A stretch of 64,000 nt of DNA from Limnoperna fortunei (Eukaryota > Mollusca > Bivalvia > Mytilida > Modiolidae). The DNA is taken from NCBI GenBank assembly GCA_944474755.1, contig OX104112.1, forward strand, positions 62,279,640-62,343,639. Reading direction: 5' to 3'. The notes under the pieces are model-generated. The model did not search any database, was not told the origin of the DNA, and saw only the letters and a program-made list of their open reading frames with translations. This document shows positions 47,461 through 58,539 of this stretch, one piece after another. Both the position numbers and the translations under genes were made by a program. Numbering within the stretch: the stretch's first letter is position 1; the number at the start of each line of letters is the position of its first letter.

Positions 47461-48034
47461 CAGCCATATTCTCAAAAAATCGTAAACGTAATTTTAAACG
47501 TAGCGTAAGTTTACGTGTGTTTTAATATTCTCAAAGATTCGTAGTTGTAAGTTACGTGTAAAATTAATCGTAAACTTACGTCTGCTCCTGAGCGCTCGTA
47601 AGTCCTAGCGTCCCTCATAATTTTGCAAAGAGAAATCGTTTTTCAAGCCATTCACTACTTAGCGTCATTGATTTTGTTGCACGTGACATAGAACGACGAA
47701 AAAACATTCAAAATTTGCAAATATTTTGAAAAATCTGTTACTCATGGGGAATAACTCTTACAAAAATTTATAAATTTTAAAAGGAAGAAACAACAACCGA
47801 ATTTATGAAAAAACGTTCCGGAAATTAAATATTTCCTACATGATTTGCGATTTTACATTATGCTGTTTTAACTATGTTAAAATGGGATTAGGTTATTTAT
47901 TGCGAAACTACTCGTTAATTTCTACACTGAAGAAACGCAACTTTAAAAAAGGTCTTGTTCCACGTTATGGTAAATTGACAGATTACTTTTTAAAACACAT
48001 ATTCAAAATTATGAAACACACCAACTAATATCTT

Positions 48035-48109
<75 letters not shown>

Positions 48110-48114
48110 TTGAT

Positions 48115-48145
<31 letters not shown>

Positions 48146-48488
48146 CATTTATTTATTTATTGTTTTTAATATCACATTAGCCAAATATAAATCCGTATTT
48201 CTTCCACCAGTCAACTGTTTTGTGAGACTATGCAATTAAAAAACTGTAATAATTTAAGTTTTTTGAGGTTATTGTTTCCCTTTCAATACGTTTATTTCCA
48301 AAGTGAAAGAAGTAACTGAGCATGCGTGATAACGCTACGTGCAAAATGTAAGATTTACGAATACTATTTTACGTGCAAAACTGCGATTACTTTCGAGAAT
48401 ACGATCAATCGTAAACGTAAACGTAGAGTTACGACTATCTTCTCTTTACACGTAAGTGTAAATTTACGATTTTTTGAGAATATGGCTG
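47461..48488. mobile_element. 1028-bp terminal-inverted-repeat element, copy 1 (CAG target duplication)
   Basis: Ends are CAGCCATATTCTCAAAAAAT CGTAAA and TTTACGATTTTTTGAGAATA TGGCTG, perfect inverted repeats of 26 bp. CAG flanks both sides (47458-47460, 48489-48491). The subterminal zones on both sides are packed with CGTAAA/TTTACG and ACGTA motifs in both orientations. The centre holds a long (TTTA)n tract (48034-48164). There is no transposase. It sits inside LINE B codons, confirming the boundaries. Copy 2 is at 56472. Confidence 0.93.
48034..48164. repeat. (TTTA)n microsatellite inside copy 1
   Basis: About 30 units with two small interruptions. The equivalent tract in copy 2 (57054-57121) is about half as long. 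Confidence 0.95.
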
Positions 48489-49439
48489 CAGAATACAGCA
48501 AACATACCAAGAGTCAGAACAACAAGGTATGGTTTAAACTCATTTAAATATTTTCCAGCTAAAACCTGGAATGACTTGCCAGACCATTTCCGAAATGAAT
48601 CGTCCTTTTCTCAATTCAAAAGTTTTATAAATTCTTGGAATGGCAAGTCATGTCACTTCTCTGCATGCTGCTCATAAATGCTTTGTTACAAATATTATCA
48701 TAGCCTAATTAAACTCGGATGCTTTGTCAATAAAACAGCTGGCTAATCAGTGCTTCTCTGTTTATACCTGGCTTCACTAAACTATTTTTATGTATTTAGA
48801 GCCTGTGTCCATGTATGCATGCTTGTATGGACCATATTATATGCATTTAAATGTTTTTCTGTTTTCTTTTGCTGATATTATAGTGGTTGGTATCTAATGA
48901 TGCCACTATTTGTCTGTTCCCTTTATTCCTAAATGTAAATTATAGTACCTACGGTAGCTTCTTATTCAACGTTGTTTAGATATCCGTCCTGTTTTTATGT
49001 GTTTTGACCTCATTTTATTAGATCAAAGTTCCTAAGTTATGATTCCATATTATGGTATCTTAACCTCTGTGATTTTTTCAAATAAAGTAAGAGACTATGG
49101 CTACTGTATGTTGTATGAATGTATATGCAATATGTCTGTAGTGCTGCTTATTGAGGTATATGGCTAATGTATGTTGCATTTATGTAATGTAGTATGTCAG
49201 TAGTGCTTATTTATATGAGTGGCTAATGTGTGTTGCATGTATGTATATGTAGCTTGTCATTAGGCCTTATTTATGTACTGGGTGTCGGTTAAAAAGCTCT
49301 TTAGAGCTTATGTTATGTTGTTATTGTACCGACTTTAAATAAAACTTTGTCTTGTCGTAAATCTTATTTTTGTATTATACACTGAAATTCTTAGGACTTG
49401 TGGCAAAGAAAGAAAACTTTGATCAAACCACGACAAATA

Positions 49440-49650
49440 ATTTTTTAGGCGTTTATAATAAAAAATCTCGTCTTCGGTGGTTAAGTTAGTAGTAATTTAC
49501 TTTTTATCACCAAGGTTGCCTGTTCGACCCTTACAGCGAGAGGGTGTGCTAGACTCATCCCGAAATTTGCAAAGAGTACCAGTTTTCCTGTCAAAGTTCG
49601 GCGGTACTCCACCTCTTCTCTAAAAACACTCGACGCCATATTATATAGAC
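49440..49650 (+). mobile_element. SINE with tRNA-like head
   Basis: CTTCGGTGGTTAAGTTAGTA (A-box-like) and TTGCCTGTTCGACCCTTAC (B-box GTTCGACCC), followed by a tail with AGTACCAGTTTTCCTGTCAA and CGGTACTCCACCTCTTCTCT, ACACTCGACGCC. This is a complete but aged relative of the tails at 13491 and 41557. Confidence 0.6.
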
Positions 49651-49651
49651 T

Positions 49652-50284
49652 AGACTAATGGTTTTTTAAATGGTGTTAAAGTGAAAAAAAAACAATGTTA
49701 TGACTTCGCCTTCACGTTTTTCGTCTTTCTCGCTTTTCCGTTTTCAAAATTTTCGAAGGCAAGTACGAGAGGTACGCCTTGGCACGCGAGGTTCAATGTT
49801 TTTTTAAGTCTTTGTGTGTGTGTGTGTGTTTTTTTCATTATTTTTTTTTAATATTTTTTTTTAATAAAATGACACTATGTGATGCTTATATTCCTACACA
49901 GATGCATTTGTTAAAGATTGGGGGAATTTCCATTTATCATATATAATTTTAGAATATACTTTTTCCACTTAAAAAAATTTCGAAGACAAATACGAGACGT
50001 ACGCCTTGGCATGCTAGGTCAAATATTGTTTGAAGTAATTGTGTGTGTTTTTAATTTTTTTTTTTTTTTTGTTTTAATTATTTTGTTAATAAAATAACAC
50101 TATGTAATGTTATATTCCGTCACAGATGTATATTAGTTATAGATTGTGTGAATTTCCATTTATATCAATGAGATTAGCCTTATTTTTAGGTAAAACGAGC
50201 CATAAACGAGGATATAACAGTTGACATTTTTATACTTCTAATATTTGCGAGTGAAACGAATTTTCTCATTTCGAAATATTAATT
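49652..50284. other. Non-coding; direct duplication
   Basis: Two related 200-bp stretches (about 49740-49970 and 49975-50190) share AGGTACGCCTTGGCA(C/T)G, 'GTGTGTGTTTTT' and 'ACACTATGT.ATG..TATATTCC'. Confidence 0.55.
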
Positions 50285-50545
50285 TCACTGACCGCAGACG
50301 GATTGGAGCGACCAGTCCAGATCAATCCGTCAGATCAGTCTCCGTCAATTGACGGATGGACGGATTGGAACGATCAGTCAAAATCAATCCGTCAGATCAG
50401 TCAAATCGTTCTAAATCCGTCAATTGACGAATGGACGAATTGGAACGATCTGACGGATTTGAGACGATTTGACTGATTTGACTGATTGATAACTGATTGC
50501 TGACGGACTTTGGAACGCTGAAGGATCGGTGACGGATTGCTAAAA
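50285..50545. repeat. TGACGGAT-rich palindromic repeat, copy 2
   Basis: Repeated CCGTCAATTGACGGATGGAC, GGATTGGAACGATCAGTC and TGATTGATAACTGATTGCTG, closing with AAAAGTGTTGC. Shares its core with 43265-43440. Confidence 0.65.
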
Positions 50546-52938
50546 GTGTTGCTTTTTCAATCTCAAGTCTGTCAGTGTGTATAACTAGTCCACGATAATG
50601 CTGCATCTGGCGTAAACCTCGAAGAAACATAATTTATTTGTTTAATATATTATGATCGTTTTGTAATTGTCTTTTGTCGTTTCGTCGTTGTCTAACAGTT
50701 CCGTGACTTTGTTATTGCATCTTGACGTCGGGATTTTTTCGTACGTGCGGTGATGTATTGGATGTATTTAAATTCTTTCAATAATCACACGATTTTATTG
50801 CGATGTTTTACTTTCACTGTGTTGTTATGTAATTTCTAAAGGTCACGACAGTGGCGCATTTTGCTTATTTCATCATTTTTAGTGTGACGATTGACTGCTT
50901 CAATTTATCGATATATTGAATTCTTTCTGAACAACCTTTCCATCGTTTATGATTTAGAGATTTTTCAATTTAAACAAGGGCAAGATATCATGCAAAAAAC
51001 TCATTTTACACCAAAATCATCATTTTCTGGTGGTCTACAATAGATCATTGAAATTAAAATATGAATCGAAATTTTCACTGTTCAAATTTTAATCCATTCT
51101 ACGCAACATAATGTTTACAGCAAGCTTTAATATGCACGTGTTCTACATTGATAAAAAAAAATAGCAAAGTAACCGACAGAACAAGTGCTTAAAGTCCTGG
51201 AACGATAACAATCCGGATTTAGACCAACATATACAACAACAACAAATGTTGATATCGATAAATACTACGGGTGCTCTCAGACATACTGCTGGAATGTTGA
51301 TTTCGATAAATACTACGGGTGCTCTCAAGCATACTGGTTGGCAGGTCTAGGAAAAATCAAATCCATGGATAGGAACGACTATGACTCGGCGAAATTTCCT
51401 TTATTATTTAAGTGATGGATTTCCCATAACTTAAATAATTAAGTCATTGTAACGGCCATAGAACTTCCGAAGGGATAACTTTAACCTAGGTACAACAAAC
51501 CCATGATGAATGGCTTAGTAGTCAACAGCAGCGACCGTTCAGGAAAATCAGAATACCGATTGCAGAATTTAGGATAACGTATAAGTTGTGAAATGTACAC
51601 ATCATCCGCCGGTGCTGCTGGAATGTTGATATCGATGAACGGTAAATAGACAATTGGAAAAGTTAAGTCATCACGTTTTGTCGTAGAGCATCTTAAGTTA
51701 TTTGTTTGCTGGTTAAATCTAAACAAATAATCATGTAAGTTTTAAAAATGAAGAGATTATATGAAAACGTTAATGCTGTTCCTGAAAGAAATAATAGGTG
51801 GGAATAATATTAATTATTTGAAGAACAAACGTACACTATTACTAAAAACAAAAAATAAAAACAAGTGAGTACGTTTTGCGAAATGGTTTTAATGACTGTC
51901 AAGATAATACTTCAGTTAATGTGAACCACACGCTGAACGCAATAATCTGGCCCTGGCAGTCCGAATTGTATCCAATAGCACATTAATAGGTCGATTGGAT
52001 TATTTGCTGCGAAGTCGTCAACCATCACCTAAAAGTCTCTAAAAGCTGTAGCAAACTATACTATTGCTCGTGTAAAATAGAGAATATCACAAGGCCAAAT
52101 TCGTTGACTGATAAAATGTATGTGTTAGGGTTACCAGTAATTGTGGTTGCAAATGAAGATATTGACGTCACCTGAAGCTGTGGAATGTTATGTTTTGACA
52201 TAAACTAAGTTTGAACATGTATACTAATTTTCAATATACAATGTAATAAGATGGATATATTTGTATTTCATGTACATAATTTGCAGTAATTTTTATATCG
52301 CTAGTGTTTTTTAGACACAAGTTGAATCTCAAAAATAACCTTAACCTCTCTCTAAAAACCTGCTGCTTGAAAATATTGATGATCACGCTGCTCTATTTAT
52401 ATATATTTATCATTACGTTTTCGGTAACTTAGTATCTTAATTGTTTTATATTCAAGTATTAACGTTGAATTTTTAGCGGCTGAACAAGAACGTGTGTGAT
52501 ATTTCTTTAATTAATATTACAGAATTTGTAGGTGTTTTTAACATAATGATTTTTAGTCAATATTTAATTAGTTAAAATCCAATTTTTTGCACTTCTCTCA
52601 TGTATGATATTGTTCAGAAAAGGTTTGATATTGACTTTCGTTTTCCTGATTAAAATGTATACTGACTAATATATGCTTGGCATAAAAGCCCAATTGTAAT
52701 ATTGCTGTATATTAAATCAAGTGCTAAGAATTCAAATCATTGTTTATTTCATATTTGTTGACACGGAGTTTTAGTTCTTTTTCGTAATTAATAAATGCTT
52801 ATACATGCACATATATTATAAACATTGCGTTTATCCTGCTTGTTAAAATGACCTATTCTTTCATACGTTTACTTTTAAATCTGTGGTTTTCCCCTTGGAA
52901 AATGGCGTTAAGCTGTATTTAAAAATGTCAACATTATT
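50546..52938. other. Non-coding; one small tandem duplication
   Basis: At 51246-51341 two 55-bp units share GTTGATATCGATAAATACTA and CGGGTGCTCTCA; a third partial unit is near 51608-51645. Nothing else recognised. Confidence 0.45.
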
Positions 52939-53094
52939 TAAGGATTGTTTCCAATTGCTGGTTAGATTATTGGATATAAACGACTTTGGGTCGATTTACG
53001 CTGAATAAACCGCGAAGCGGTTTATGTTGCAGCGTAAATAGACCCAAAGTCGTTTATATCCAATAATCTAACCAACAATTGAAAACAATCCTTA
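52939..53094. repeat. Large foldback element, arms about 65 bp
   Basis: AAGGATTGTTTCCAATTGCT GGTTAGATTATTGGATATAA ACGACTTTGGGTC is mirrored by GACCCAAAGTCGTTTATATC CAATAATCTAACCAACAATT GAAAACAATCCTT, around AAACCGCGAAGCGGTTTA. Nearly perfect pairing. A short decayed relative is at 16106-16200. It abuts the 3' side of the recombinase gene. Confidence 0.9.
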
Positions 53095-54463
53095 TATTTT
53101 AAATTCAAAAAAACAAATAATAAAAAAAATGGTTTAATCATCAATTTTGACAGTGAACTTTATATGAAATCAGTATTGTTTGTCACTCGGATGAATATTG
53201 AGGTAAAGACGACGTCATCAGCTCATCATTGTAAAGGCGCCATTTGTAACGTTTAGGAAAAACGCGTCGACAGTGCAGTTTATTTGGATTTTCGACTGTT
53301 TTATTTGGAACTACTGAAATTAAATGTGCAGTTGTTAAAACTGGAATTTGAAATAAATCCAGACGACATGAAATTGGACGATGTCAGTGCGAAATTGTCG
53401 TAAGTAACATCATCATTCTGTGAGTGTGAGAGTGAAACACGTGGCTTTGGAACGACACCAGATAGATCAACGGTTTTTGACTGTGGTTTTACAAGATTGT
53501 CTAGTGCATCACTGATGGATTTTTTTTGTGCAGTAGAACAATCCCGATTGTAACTTCGTACTGATGCCTCATTATGTGGCGAATTTCAAAACCAGCATCA
53601 TTCATTGCCTGAATTGCCGTAGCTCGGAGACAGTGAGCCGTGTAAGTGCTTGAACACCCTGCATTCTTGGAGATATCGTGCATAAATCTGGAGAATTGAT
53701 ATTTCTTGGTTGGAACCCCCGTGTACCAGATAGTTTCTGTTTCAGGCTAAACTATTGCGGGCTTTGAACAATGATTGAACATGCTCGTTGCATTATTACA
53801 AGTTTTGGATAAGAAAAACATAAGAGATTTTACTGGACAAGAATCGCCTGCCTCGGCTACAGCATACATTCTCTTGTCTTTCGCGGTATCAGTTTTGTCA
53901 ATACCGCCTTGCCAATTTTTTTGTTTTGTTTCATGTGTCAGACATAAAAATTCATTTCCGTTTTCGTCTGTTTTCTGTACAAAGGAATTCATTTTTAATT
54001 GCTCGTGAAATTTTAAACCTCGAGACACGAAGTGGATGGATAACAAATACCAAACTCGGAATCTTAAAACAATTGGACTTGTTTCACCATAGAGGTAAGT
54101 AGAAATTTTTTTTAAATCTTCAGACGGAATTATATCTTTGTGTTTTGTTGGTCGTGTTAACCCTTCCTCCATATTTTTTTTTAAGTTTACCATCAAGGAT
54201 ATTATTGCTTGATCTAAATTCCTTATCCCTGACAATGTCGAAACTTCTGTTTAAATCTTGCAGGTGCCGGTTTAATGCGGTTCGAATAGACTTGAAAGAA
54301 TTTGCATGGTATTCGGACGCCATATTTTCATTCATGATTTTACACCTGTTTTCTATATTCTTTGGCGTTGCTTCAGCGTAAAATTTTCCTAATTTTTTGT
54401 CCAAATCAACTGCTAAAATTGAAGAAAAATCTGTCATTTTCCCTGTTGATTCAACACTCCATT

Positions 54464-54748
54464 CTGAAAGACAAATTGCACCCTTTTAAAAATTCTAGAA
54501 TAAAAAAAATGTCCGATTTTTTGTTATTGATGAATACACATTTTTTGTTTATTTCTTCTTAGTTTCAGCTTATTCATTTATCATTACAGACCTAGATAGC
54601 TTAATGTAAAGCACTCATGTTTTCATGAGGAATCCAGGTTCAAATCCTGGTCTGGGTTTTTATTAAAAGATAAATTAATATGTTAAAAACTAAATTTTGC
54701 AAATCAAATTAAATGAACAACAAATATTGAATTTTATTTTAAGCCAAC
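54464..54748 (-). other. Intron of the recombinase gene
   Basis: Splice sites inferred from protein continuity (KLF-QEW). It contains the tRNA-like sequence on the opposite strand. Confidence 0.6.
54590..54657 (+). tRNA. tRNA-like sequence, probably a pseudo-tRNA
   Basis: 68 bases fold as a cloverleaf. Acceptor ACCTAGA/TCTGGGT pairs with one wobble. The D stem is GCTT/AAGC. The anticodon arm is CTCAT/ATGAG with a six-base loop GTTTTC. The T arm CCAGG-TTCAAAT-CCTGG is perfect. The D loop lacks GG and the anticodon loop is one base short, so no anticodon can be assigned confidently. Confidence 0.4.
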
Positions 54749-55227
54749 CTTGGAATAGTTTTACACCCCATTTGGTGCTTTTTTTAGTTGATGTTGATTG
54801 TTTTTTGTCTTGTAATTCTCTAAGATCTTCATCGGACACAAACTTGAATCTTTTTTTCTGCGATTCTTCAGCTGCTTTCGGAATCCGAGGACCTGCAAAG
54901 TTTTCGTTTCTTTCCTCCAAAAACCCCTGGTTCAGCTCAATTTCAGTTGAAATATTAGAAGAAGCTAAAATGTCTTGCATTTCTATGGTATCGACCTGTT
55001 CTACTTCCTCAAATTCAAAGTCCTGACTCATTACAAACTCCAAAACATCTAAATTATCGTCCAAGTGAAAAGATGCCATTTTTACACTAAAAATTAGCAG
55101 ACGAGAATACGTCGTTTTCAAGATATAATCGCTCTCGTTAAAGGAGGTGGAAATTGTAATGTTGATCACGTGACGTCATAAAAAATTTTGGGCACTTTTA
55201 GTTTACAACGGCAACGCTTGTTACGAA

Positions 55228-55319
55228 ATGGGACGACGTAAGAAAGAGGATGCAAAACGAAACCCTTGCTGTGTTGTGCCAGGGTGCATAGCCAACACTA
55301 AAAAAAATTTATGGAAAGG
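55228..55319 (+). CDS. Possible THAP-type first exon
   Basis: From ATG at 55228: MGRRKKEDAKRNPCCVVPGC IANTKKNLWK, then a donor AAAG|GTAGTC. The CCVVPGC segment with following Asn resembles the first zinc-binding pair of THAP domains (C-x2-x4-C), but no second exon with the later Cys-x2-His is found. It is transcribed away from the recombinase gene, 150 bp from its start. Inverted sequences flank it (55105-55200 against 55375-55460). It could be a remnant of a transposon-encoded THAP protein or chance. Confidence 0.3.
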
Positions 55320-55460
55320 TAGTCAAGTTTTATTCCATTTATGCCTTTCACACGATGTTAAAAGTCGGTACGTAAAGGAAAGTGCCCTAAATAAAATCAC
55401 GTGATACCGTAAATTACGTGATAAGATACACCTAACTACCTATCTTGAAAACGGCGTATA

Positions 55461-56471
55461 CATTTAATATTTTTATTTCATTTAATATTTTTATTTTCAT
55501 TTTAGTTTTTCGTAAATACATTTGATGCGTAAAAATAACAAACAAGACATTGTTTTGAATATTTATTACATTTTTTTATTCCAAAACGATCTCTACAGCC
55601 TAAAACCATGAAAGTAGTCCGTGATATATAGGGGGCGTTGCTAACAGAGCAAGTTAGGTTATACGAAATAACCAACTTTGCTCAGCTATTGAGTATTTAA
55701 AGGAAATTAAAATATAACGTTATAATTATAGATTGTGTCGGGGTATCCTATGGTTATCTGACTATACTCGTAGACTCTTGGCTTTGATGCTATACTATGC
55801 CTAAAACTGCACATTGATTGTGAAATAAACAGACTGCCTATGCATTTATGATAAATACATTATTGTCTACATACTACATATCCATTTATGTATTTTAAAG
55901 GTTGATTTAGACATGCTGATACATTTCATTGTTTTTTTCCATTGAAAAGACACAAGTGGAAAAGTCCTATAATAAACGGCACACGGTTTTCACTGTCGTA
56001 AGCCTGCCGTCTATTTTAACTCGCAAAAAGATGAGTCAATCAAAGTTTAATTTAATTAATAACATTTGTATTAATATTAAGAAACATAAAGTTTTCCTTA
56101 GCACACGAAATTTAAGTTATATTTTTGGAACTATGCCAAAACATATGTATTGTCTTATTTTTAAAGTCATAGTTTTCTGAGTCAATTATACACCGTAAGA
56201 TAATAACGGACGTCGAAATCACTGAAAAATTGTAAATATTCTCCCTTTAAATCTACTTTACCAAAAAGACGCTATACCATGTATTTTATAAAATAATTTA
56301 GTATGACATACTTTCGTAGTTAATGCTGTTCTATATGTACCTGTAATGTCCAGAACTGTAGATGCATGCTGATTAAACTGCTCTCTTTCGTTGCTACATC
56401 ACTTAAGCTAACATTAACACTGTTAAGTACAATCGAGTAGGGTTAATGAACTGGAGGCTCCTAAGAGCCTG
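55461..56471. other. No gene recognised
   Basis: AT-rich, no repeat or coding similarity seen. Confidence 0.4.
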
Positions 56472-57057
56472 CAGCCATATTCTCAAAAAATCGTAAACGT
56501 AATTTTAAACGTAGCGTAAGTTTACGTGTGTTTTAATATTCTCAAAGATTCGTAGTTGTAAGTAACGTGTAAAATTGATCGTAAACTTACGTCTGCTCCT
56601 GAGCGCTCGTAAGTCCTAGCGTCCCTCATAATTTTGCAAAGAGAAATCGTTTTTCAAGCCATTCACTACTTAGCATCATTGATTTTGTGACATAGAACGA
56701 CGAAAAAAAAAACATTCAAAATTTGCAAATATTTTGAAAAATGTGTTACGCATGGGGAATAACTCTTACAAAAATTTATAAATTTTAAAAGGAAGAAACA
56801 ACAACCGAATTTATGAAAAAAAACGTTCCGGAAATTAAATGTTTCTTATATGATTTGCGATTTTACATCATGCTGTTTTAATTATGTTTAAATGGGATTA
56901 GGTTATTTATTGCTTTATTATAACACGAAACCACTCGTTTATTTCTACACTGAAGAAACGCAACTTAAAAAAAGGTCTTGTTACATGTTATGGTAAATTG
57001 ACAGATTACTTTTAAAAACACATATTCAAAATTATGCAACACACCAACTAATATCAT

Positions 57058-57104
<47 letters not shown>

Positions 57105-57451
57105 TATTTATTTATTTATTATTGTTTTTAATATCACTTTAGCCAAATATAAATCCGCATTTCATTCCACCAGTCAAATGTTTTGTGAGACTATGCAATT
57201 AAAAACTGTAATAATTTAATTACTTTGAGGTAATTATTTCCCTTTCAATACGTTTATTTCCAAAGTGAAAGAAGTAACTGAGCATGCGTAATAACGCTAC
57301 GTGCAAAACGTAAGATTTACGATTGCTATTTTACGTGCAAAACTGCGATTACTTTCGAGAATACGATCAATCGTAGACGTAAACGTAGAGTTACGACTAT
57401 CTTATCTTTTACACGTAAGTGTAAATTTACGATTTTTTGAGAATATGGCTG
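56472..57451. mobile_element. 980-bp terminal-inverted-repeat element, copy 2 (CTG target duplication)
   Basis: Same ends and same orientation as the copy at 47461, and near-identical throughout. The copies differ by a few substitutions, small indels and the length of the (TTTA)n tract. CTG flanks both sides (56469-56471, 57452-57454). With CAG at the other copy this gives a CWG 3-bp target preference. No coding capacity. Confidence 0.93.
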
Positions 57452-57454
57452 CTG

Positions 57455-58539
57455 TATCGCTCACATGACTTACAAAACAACTTTATTAAGAGACATGAAT
57501 TTTCTTGCAAATTTTGATATTAAATGATAAAGAGTTTATGTGAAGCACTAATACCTGGAGATAGGACCCTACTTGGGACCTAATGAATCCCGCCTAACTT
57601 ATATTTCAATAAGTTTCTATTAATTTTTCCTTCTAGTTGTCGTACATTCACACATATTTCACTGAAAATACGAGTGTTTATATCGACAGACAGAGCGGAG
57701 CGAAAGGTAAGACACTCGGATTTGTTTAACTTGCGAGAACGAACGGAAGTCGATATTTGTCGGTTCTGCTTCTACTTTCAAATATTAACATCCATGAAAG
57801 GACAACCACGTCGTCAGTTGCACACGGCGTGTCGAACAAAACCCATCACCTCACGGTATAATAAAGGTTAACGTGTAGTAGAAAGTCCTCCACCAGTAGT
57901 TAAATTTCCCTTCACCTGTTACAGCACATATTACGTTTATGCGGACATATATACACGGCTTTAATTGTAAGGTAAAAATAGCTTTATCTCAGTATTAGGT
58001 TCAAATCTAAAACGAGCCCTTGTGTACATTGCATCGTACTATTTTTAACACAGTCCATGCGGGTAAAAACACACAATTAGTATAGGGTTAAAAACTATTT
58101 TCTTCACAATTTACACAATTAACATTTTCACAGCGATTTAAAATAGTATCTTTAACTGGTAAGAACAATTCTGACTAGTTCTGCATGATTCCTTGGTCCA
58201 TTTTGTTTTCGAGGTAAAATAGCAAAAGCTAAAAAGGTAAAATTCGTTTGTTAGCCCCAATACAATCAATGTTTAAAATTGTCGCGTAAAATTAGTCTGG
58301 TAACTTCACCATTGGGCTTACTTGCTACAAGAGCTTGTAGAGTCTTCGATATAGCTACATGTATATAGTGAACAGACCGGAAAAGTTTGATGACTGCCCT
58401 ACTACCCCAGTCCCCACCTAACCAGAGGTCATCAAACCATTTAGTAGGAATCTACATCTGGCATTATGGATAAAATAGATTAGCCTTCTGGTATGATGTT
58501 CTATTTGAGCTATGGCATTAACCTGGAGCTTCAACTGTG
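57455..58539. other. No gene recognised
   Basis: No repeat or exon I can name. It may include 3' UTR of the minus-strand LINE that ends near 58545. Confidence 0.4.

Larger units (their letters stand above)
47331..49351 (+). mobile_element. LINE B: C-terminal coding end plus 3' UTR, split by a DNA element
   Basis: Before the insertion the + strand reads CIAIETFKIINKQSPVYLHD LIEIKQNKYNFRHQ. After it the same frame continues QNTANIPRVRTTRYGLNSFK YFPAKTWNDLPDHF, then FKSFINSWNGKSCHFSACCS and stop at 48677. This is the C-terminus of an L2/CR1-like LINE (SPxYLxDL...YNxR...RVxTxxYGxxSFxYxGAKxWNxLP). The following 670 bp are 3' UTR, ending with TTATTGTACCGACTTTAAAT AAAACTTTGTCTTGTCG. The coding end is intact apart from the insertion. 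Confidence 0.85.
53301..55079 (-). pseudogene. Crypton-like tyrosine recombinase gene, two exons, decayed
   Basis: Exon 1 (55079-54749) starts MASFHLDDNLDVLEFVMSQD and ends KWGVKLF. It joins exon 2 (from 54463) as FQEWSVESTGKMTDFSS across an intron with TTTCAG acceptor and GTTGGC donor. Exon 2 gives an N-terminal core-binding region (FYAEATPKNIENRCK, FKSIRTALNRHLQDLN), then the catalytic domain: the first Arg in SIHFVSRGLKFHEQL, HxLR in YTAHCLRATAIQAMNDAGF, and the nucleophile Tyr in NEASVRSYNRDCSTAQKK. The C-terminus SFNNCTFNFSSSK and stop is at 53301. Defects: a frameshift in an A-run near 54165, an in-frame TAG at about 53745, and a frameshift near 53577. The architecture matches the KIAA1958/QRICH1/ZMYM-related recombinases of Crypton origin, very abundant in bivalves. 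Confidence 0.82.

Noticed and set aside
47840..48028. 62-codon + strand frame
   Set aside because: Lies inside the inverted-repeat element and is broken in its sister copy at 56.8 kb, so it is not conserved.
48034..48164. Possible CRISPR-like or satellite array
   Set aside because: It is a simple (TTTA)n microsatellite; no spacers.
53775..54381. Two + strand frames of 77 and 78 codons
   Set aside because: Antisense shadows of the Crypton-like recombinase exon.
57674..57871. 65-codon + strand frame with basic composition
   Set aside because: No domain, no splice partner and no conservation evidence available.
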